Of a DNA stretch of 64,000 nucleotides, positions 58,701 through 64,000 are shown piece by piece (position 1 is the first letter of the stretch; each line of letters begins with the position of its first letter). The position numbers and the translations under genes are program-made. Under the pieces are notes generated by a model that was not told the origin of the DNA, ran no database searches, and was given only the letters and a program-made list of their open reading frames with translations. The stretch lies in contig JACBWW010000020.1 of assembly GCA_020086605.1 (NCBI GenBank), positions 14,379,205 through 14,443,204 of the forward strand, written 5' to 3'. The DNA comes from Lanius collurio. Its lineage: Eukaryota > Chordata > Aves > Passeriformes > Laniidae.

Positions 58701-61700
58701 TTCAGCAATCACAGATGACTATTTTATTGGTAGCAGACCAACACAGTTTCTCCACAGTCCTTTTCTTGGTGCACCTGCAGGGCAGCTTAGTTTCCACCCA
58801 GGGCCCCACTGCACATACACCCCAGCAGTCCCTCCCCTGCCAGGCTTCCCCAGCCCACTTCCAAACTCACATCGTTTCAGTTGAGAGCTTCTTCTGATGC
58901 CTTGAAGTGCATCACTTCTGTCTCAGTAGGAGAGAAAGGGCAAAGCCTGAATCCTCCAAGCAGGGTATAAAATGGCTTTTGTGTGTATGCATATGGGCAT
59001 ATGTATGGAGGACACGTGGGAGATACAGGCCCATAATTTTTCATGCTAACAAAGAAGGAAATAATTTTAGATGATTTTGTGTGCCCAGGTCCCAGATATG
59101 TTAATTATTAGGGGTAAAGGACAAGAAATACAGCTTCAAGTAACGCACTGTTACCAGAGATACATTTTGTAGGAATTGCTGTAGCTACATCTGTGATGCT
59201 ATTTTATATGTTATTCTCTGGAAATTCTTATTTCTGTGGAGAAGAGGAAGAGAATGAAAGATGCTTTAATACAGTGATAGTTTTCCCTTTTGTATTCATG
59301 AGTAGGCCTTGAATTCTACTCCTGAGGTTTACATCGTTAGAATTCTACTTGACCTGAGTCTTCCTTGAATGCTTTGATTTTATGACACTATTAAGTTTAT
59401 TTGGCAAAGGAATTATTTTCATCCTAATTACTTTTCTCGTCTGTGTTGTTTTCACAAAATGAGACAGAGACAAGCAAGGAAAAAAATGTAACCATAGAAG
59501 TCTTAATACTTTTCTAATGTTTTATTTAGTTTAGCCGAGCAGCTCTCTGCTGTGAGGCACTCTGGTGAACAGTGTAGGACTTGGCTGGAAAAAATCAGAG
59601 TTACAAGTTATGTGACACATTAATAAAACTGCTTAAAGAATGTAAGAATGCAAGACTGCACAGGATCCATGTAGGTCAAACCTTACTTTTTATAGAAGGA
59701 TTGAAATATTCTTAGGCTTTTTCCTACTTGATTAATTTTTCCCTACCAGAACAACAACATCTTGAGAAATGTGTGATTTTTACAGAAACACATTGCTTCA
59801 GTTGCCTTTCTTTGTCATTTCCTCCCATCTCTGAGCTATATTGGATACTTCCCTTGTTTTAAGCATTTTTAACATGAAGTTGATCCTGCAATTTCTAACC
59901 TTGCCAAATTTTTATTTATCTATGTTTTCTATATTTAGCTGCTGTTGTGTGGTGGATACATTTAATTAACACCTTGTGGAAAACTTCTCAAGTTATTTCT
60001 GCTAGTGGGGATAATGATTCATCCAGACAAGGTGTCTTTTTAAAATTAGAAGATAGTAAAGACATTTACTCCTCACTTAATGGTAAAAGACATGTTGGTT
60101 TCTTCTGTTGTCACTCCAGGCCATGTGTTTAACATAATGAGAACTCCTAGCTTCTTTTCTTAAGAAAACTTTTTTTTTTTTTTTTTTTAAACCTGTTCTT
60201 TTGGAGCATAGGGAAAAAGCTGCTCAATTGAGCCAGTTGTTTTGCTTGGGATATTGCTTCTACTACCTTTGGAGGACACATTTGAAATCTATAGACTGTT
60301 GCTTAATTTTTTTTCTCATTTCCTGTATTTAAGTGGGAATTTCTCTTTGCTCTGAAAAAGTATTTTATTGTTCATAAGTTTCTGCTTTCTTGAAACATAG
60401 TTACACACTGTACCAAAAGGGAGAGGAAAAAAAAGAGCCAATGGAAAGTGAAAAATGTAAGCCTCAGTCTAGAAATTCAGGATCAACCTGAATTCAAGTA
60501 GTGATTTTGTCTTATCTCCTGGATTTGCCTGCTATGCTCTTTTATGACTGAAGAAGCTAAGATAGTAGGACTACATGTGTTTGCCTCTCAAACATAATGG
60601 TAATAGCCACAGCAATGAAATTCAGTCATAATTTGAACTTTTTCTTTTAAACCAGCTACTAAATGACCTTAGAAAAGTGATACCCAGGGAGCACTCGGAA
60701 TCTGTCTGTGTCAAATTAACTGGCCAAATTAACTGCACTCAGCAGTTCCAGTTTGAAATATTTGCTTCCTCTCCCTACCTGCCCCTGATTTACCCACTCT
60801 TGAACTTATATTAGCAATTCAAAACCATAGAGCACCCAACATAAACAATTATTAATAGAGATTGTAAAAATTATTTCGGAAATTTTCTCCTCCCCTTTTT
60901 TTAAAAAAAAATTAATTTTTTGCACTCCTGCTCTTTGGAGCATCTATTAGAAGATTATTCCACTTTCTTGAATTTCAAAAGGGAATAGGATATAATCTGA
61001 ATTCTACTGCACATTGTTCTATCAAGACATATTCCAATTTATAGTTTAATTTGGTTAATGGCAGTGTAGAACAAGAAAAGAAAAAATATTTTAGATAAAT
61101 TTAAAAAATATTATTAAACCGATTTTTTAATGGCTTATATGTCAAGAGAGCAGAGTAATATTAGACTTACTCTTCTATTTTTGGCTGCCTAGTTTCTAAA
61201 AATACAGAAAACTCTCTTGACAATATGACAAAGAATTGCAGTTACATTTAAATACCAGTCTTGAAAATATGTGGGTTGATTTTGTGGTGCCTTTTTTTTT
61301 AACTTTCTTGCATTAGAAAAGGTCTTGCTACAAAGCACTGCTTTCACAGATACATGGTAAGGATGTATGATACAGAAGGTGTTCTGGTGGGATTGCTGAT
61401 GCCCAGAAGAACAGGAAGAAAGCAGAAGCAGACAGTGTCCATTGCACAGGCTCCTCCCCTGAGAGTAGAAGAGAAACATTTTACTGAATGTCACAGTAGC
61501 AGATTCCTAGGGCTTGGTTATAGAAGTGTTGAGCCTTTTTCATTCTTTTGAGTTTATTTTGTTTTCAGGGAGAGTGATGGAATTTGGCTTTGTTGTCCAA
61601 ACTTCCTCCAGGGTCTGTGTATCACATGAAATACTGGACGTCACTGCTGTGGAGATAACCTGAATGATTCGATGCTCTTGGGTTAAACCAGCAAAGGTGG

Positions 61701-64000
61701 AACTATCCACAGAGAAAATGAAATTTAAGCTTCTGTATCCATATTGCTGATGGAGGGACTTCTACAGATGTACAATCTCTAGTGGCCAGCCCATCACTCA
61801 CTCACTGCAGTCTGTTTCTCTGATAGATCCTGCATAGGGAACAAGGGAAAAAGTAGTACAACCTGTTTTGTCTGTAATTCCACTTCCTTAAAGTCTTTTC
61901 AGTATCCCACCTGCAGCAATGTGGTTAAGCTGATTTGTCAAGAAGCAAACTCAGTTTACAGCAATGCAGTTGTTTGATCTGCTGCAGACTAACAGAACAC
62001 TGGACCGAGGTCAGGTTTCCAGAATATACAGCAAGTACAGACCTGTAGACCTGACTCTTCAGAAAGTCTTGGAACTGTTTCCATGTCATAGTATTCTCTG
62101 ACTCCCTCTCTTGACCTAGTAAATACAGGAAAAAGAAAAAAAGCATGATGATTTAAAGTAATCAGCTTGCTTTCATTGATAAATCCATTTCAACATCTAA
62201 AGGAGCTTACACTCTAAAGATACAAAATTCCCCATTCCTTGGTTTTTTTGTAGGCCCCTGAAAACACAAGTTACTTCAGTGGGATTAGAGGTATGGAAAT
62301 AAACTGAGGCAAAAGTGGAAATTTAACCTATAAGCTAAAGAGTATATTAATGATCTAGCTACATTTAAAGGTCTAAAATCATTGTCTGACAGTCTGGAAT
62401 AATAATCTGGAAGAGCCTTTTCTCTTGCTATTTGCCTTCTGGTTTTGCTCTAGGCTCTTATAAGAACAGGGATATGATGTTCTAGGAGCGGGATCTCAGT
62501 AACTAAGAAATTTAGGATTATACAGCTTGGGTTCATAGTGATACCACTCTATCTTCTAAGCCAGTAATAAGGTTTATGACATTCAATTCAACAGTTATAT
62601 TTCAAAACAGTAGAATCATCTGTGTATTTTTTTTTAATCCAGCCAATAAGAAAAGTTGCTATAAATTCTATCTTCTATATTGCTTTGACTTTCTAGATTA
62701 GCTGTTTCATTCTAACCACCCAGTCACTGGCACCACAGTCACACACCCTCCATCTCCCCTTCCCTGAAGAGACTTATATCTAAATATTAAATTAGTGTTA
62801 AGTGAAGAATAATTTGAAATGTCTAGGAAATTAAATTTTAAACACTGATCTAAGCTATTGCCTCTATGTCAGACATTACCCACATTACTTGAAGCAATTC
62901 TGTGCCATCTCACATCATGCAGCACCACAGATTACTGGTTTGAATGTGTGATCATTAAAGACAGGGTGATGGGAGAGACAAAAATGCCCTTTAGTGCTTT
63001 TTTCATCTGTCAACTCCCAGCCAACATGACACAGGGACTGTACTCTGCACTGCAGAAAGACAAAAATGAGCCTGTGATCAGTCTCCTGTTATTGTCTGTG
63101 GTATTCCAGCTACCTCTTTTCTCCCCATTCACAGTCAGCGTGCAATCTTAGGCCTAATATTGTTTGGTTTTATGCACTTATTTTACTCACAGACACTGTG
63201 AACTCCATACCTGCAGACCTGATTTCTAGAGAAAATATCAGATATGAAACAAAGCTTCCCATAACAGGGGAAAGGAGGAGTAGAATCTAACAAGCCTTGT
63301 ATTACTGCAGAGGCTGTGTTACATGTTATTGTATTTAGCAAGGTCGTTACCATACTAACCTTAATTTCATTATTCAGATATACTTTTTTCCCTTCTTAGG
63401 GAATTGCTGCACACTTTCATGTAAATATGTGTGTAGTTTTTCAGAGTGGCTACTGTGAAAACCTCACTTTGTTTTACCTTCATGTATCAACAAATTAACA
63501 GTAAAGATTTAGGGTACTCTTATAAGATTTCTCCTCCTGCTATTTCTCAGGGAGAAGAATTTATGATTTCACTGTTAGGGCTTTGAGTGTAGGGAGAGGA
63601 TGTGATCCAGACAAGGGGCAGGGTAAAGTGACACCAGTGACCTGACCCAGATGTATAATGTGGCCCTTCATGCAACTTGGCAGGAACACGTGAGCAGAAT
63701 ACGTGCATGCTTTCCTTCAGTTAGACTGCTTGTCTATTTTAGCTGTTTAGCATAGCAATTATTTGTTTTTGTTTGGCAGCACATAGCTACAGCTAGTTTT
63801 TAGCAGAGGAAAACTGAGTACCCTGCATACTTAGTGCAAAGAAATTGTACCAATGAGTGTCACTGCAAAGGAAGGTCTCATTTTGATAAAGCAACGTGCA
63901 ATAATATCAACTACTCTAGTTCGATAGGATTTTTATTTCCAGGTTAATTGTCTGCTTTTAGACTAAAGGTTATTCCAGATTGTCAAACAATGATTTTAGA
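52755..64000. other. Intergenic, no gene seen
   Basis: 11.2 kb of AT-rich sequence upstream of ATP8A1. It contains a TTTG repeat (54337-54364), poly-T runs (for example 60170-60188) and many short ORFs, none longer than 102 codons and none resembling a known protein. In mammals the neighbour upstream of ATP8A1 is GRXCR1, separated by a long gap; I looked for its conserved glutaredoxin-like and cysteine-rich segments and did not see them. Confidence 0.6.
54337..54364. repeat. (TTTG)n microsatellite
   Basis: About six copies of the TTTG tetranucleotide at the end of a T/G-rich stretch (about 54200-54364). Confidence 0.93.

Noticed and set aside
46561..64000. A second protein-coding gene upstream (for example GRXCR1)
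   Set aside because: No conserved exon peptides with splice sites were found; the intergenic gap is long in other vertebrates.
1..64000. CRISPR arrays, prokaryotic operons, tRNA or rRNA genes
   Set aside because: The sequence is vertebrate nuclear DNA; no regularly spaced repeats, tRNA cloverleaf boxes or rRNA segments were recognised.

Overview
This window looks like vertebrate nuclear DNA from a bird. The evidence is AT-rich sequence with GT-AG spliced coding exons, one strong CpG island, sparse repeats that are mainly chicken-repeat-1 (CR1) LINE fragments with the avian tail repeat ATTCTATG, and an avian-type solo LTR. There are no operons, no long ORFs apart from CR1 remnants, and no RNA genes that I could recognise.

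The only gene I can support is the 5' half of ATP8A1, on the minus strand. ATP8A1 is a P4-ATPase phospholipid flippase. Its CpG-island promoter is at about 45.3-46.56 kb and the start codon is at 45750-45748. From there 20 coding exons run leftward to 1252, and the gene leaves the window to the left. All splice sites found are GT-AG and the reading phase is consistent from exon to exon. The assembled product covers residues 1-551, against about 1,160 in mammals. It holds the N-terminus, M1-M2, the actuator domain with DGET (189-192), M3-M4 with PISL (356-359), the phosphorylation motif DKTGT (Asp409) and the start of the nucleotide-binding domain.

Two of the 20 exons, 7a (26658-26731) and 7b (24035-24108), are alternatives. 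They have the same length (74 nt) and phase and encode different versions of residues 151-174 of the actuator domain. Using neither or both creates an early stop codon, so the locus can only make protein by using exactly one. A 45-nt in-frame cassette exon (7448-7492) lies in the nucleotide-domain linker. These alternative exons are the most interesting biology in the window.

Introns hold scattered insertions: a CR1 and a solo LTR in intron 1, an LTR-like GC-rich block in intron 13, a weaker LTR-like stretch in intron 14, three short tandem duplications, microsatellites and one 22-bp palindrome. From 46.56 kb to 64 kb, upstream of the gene, I see no gene. That stretch holds a CR1 3' end at 47.3 kb, two tail-to-tail CR1 fragments at 51.5-52.7 kb beside a two-base assembly gap, simple repeats, and otherwise unremarkable AT-rich sequence.
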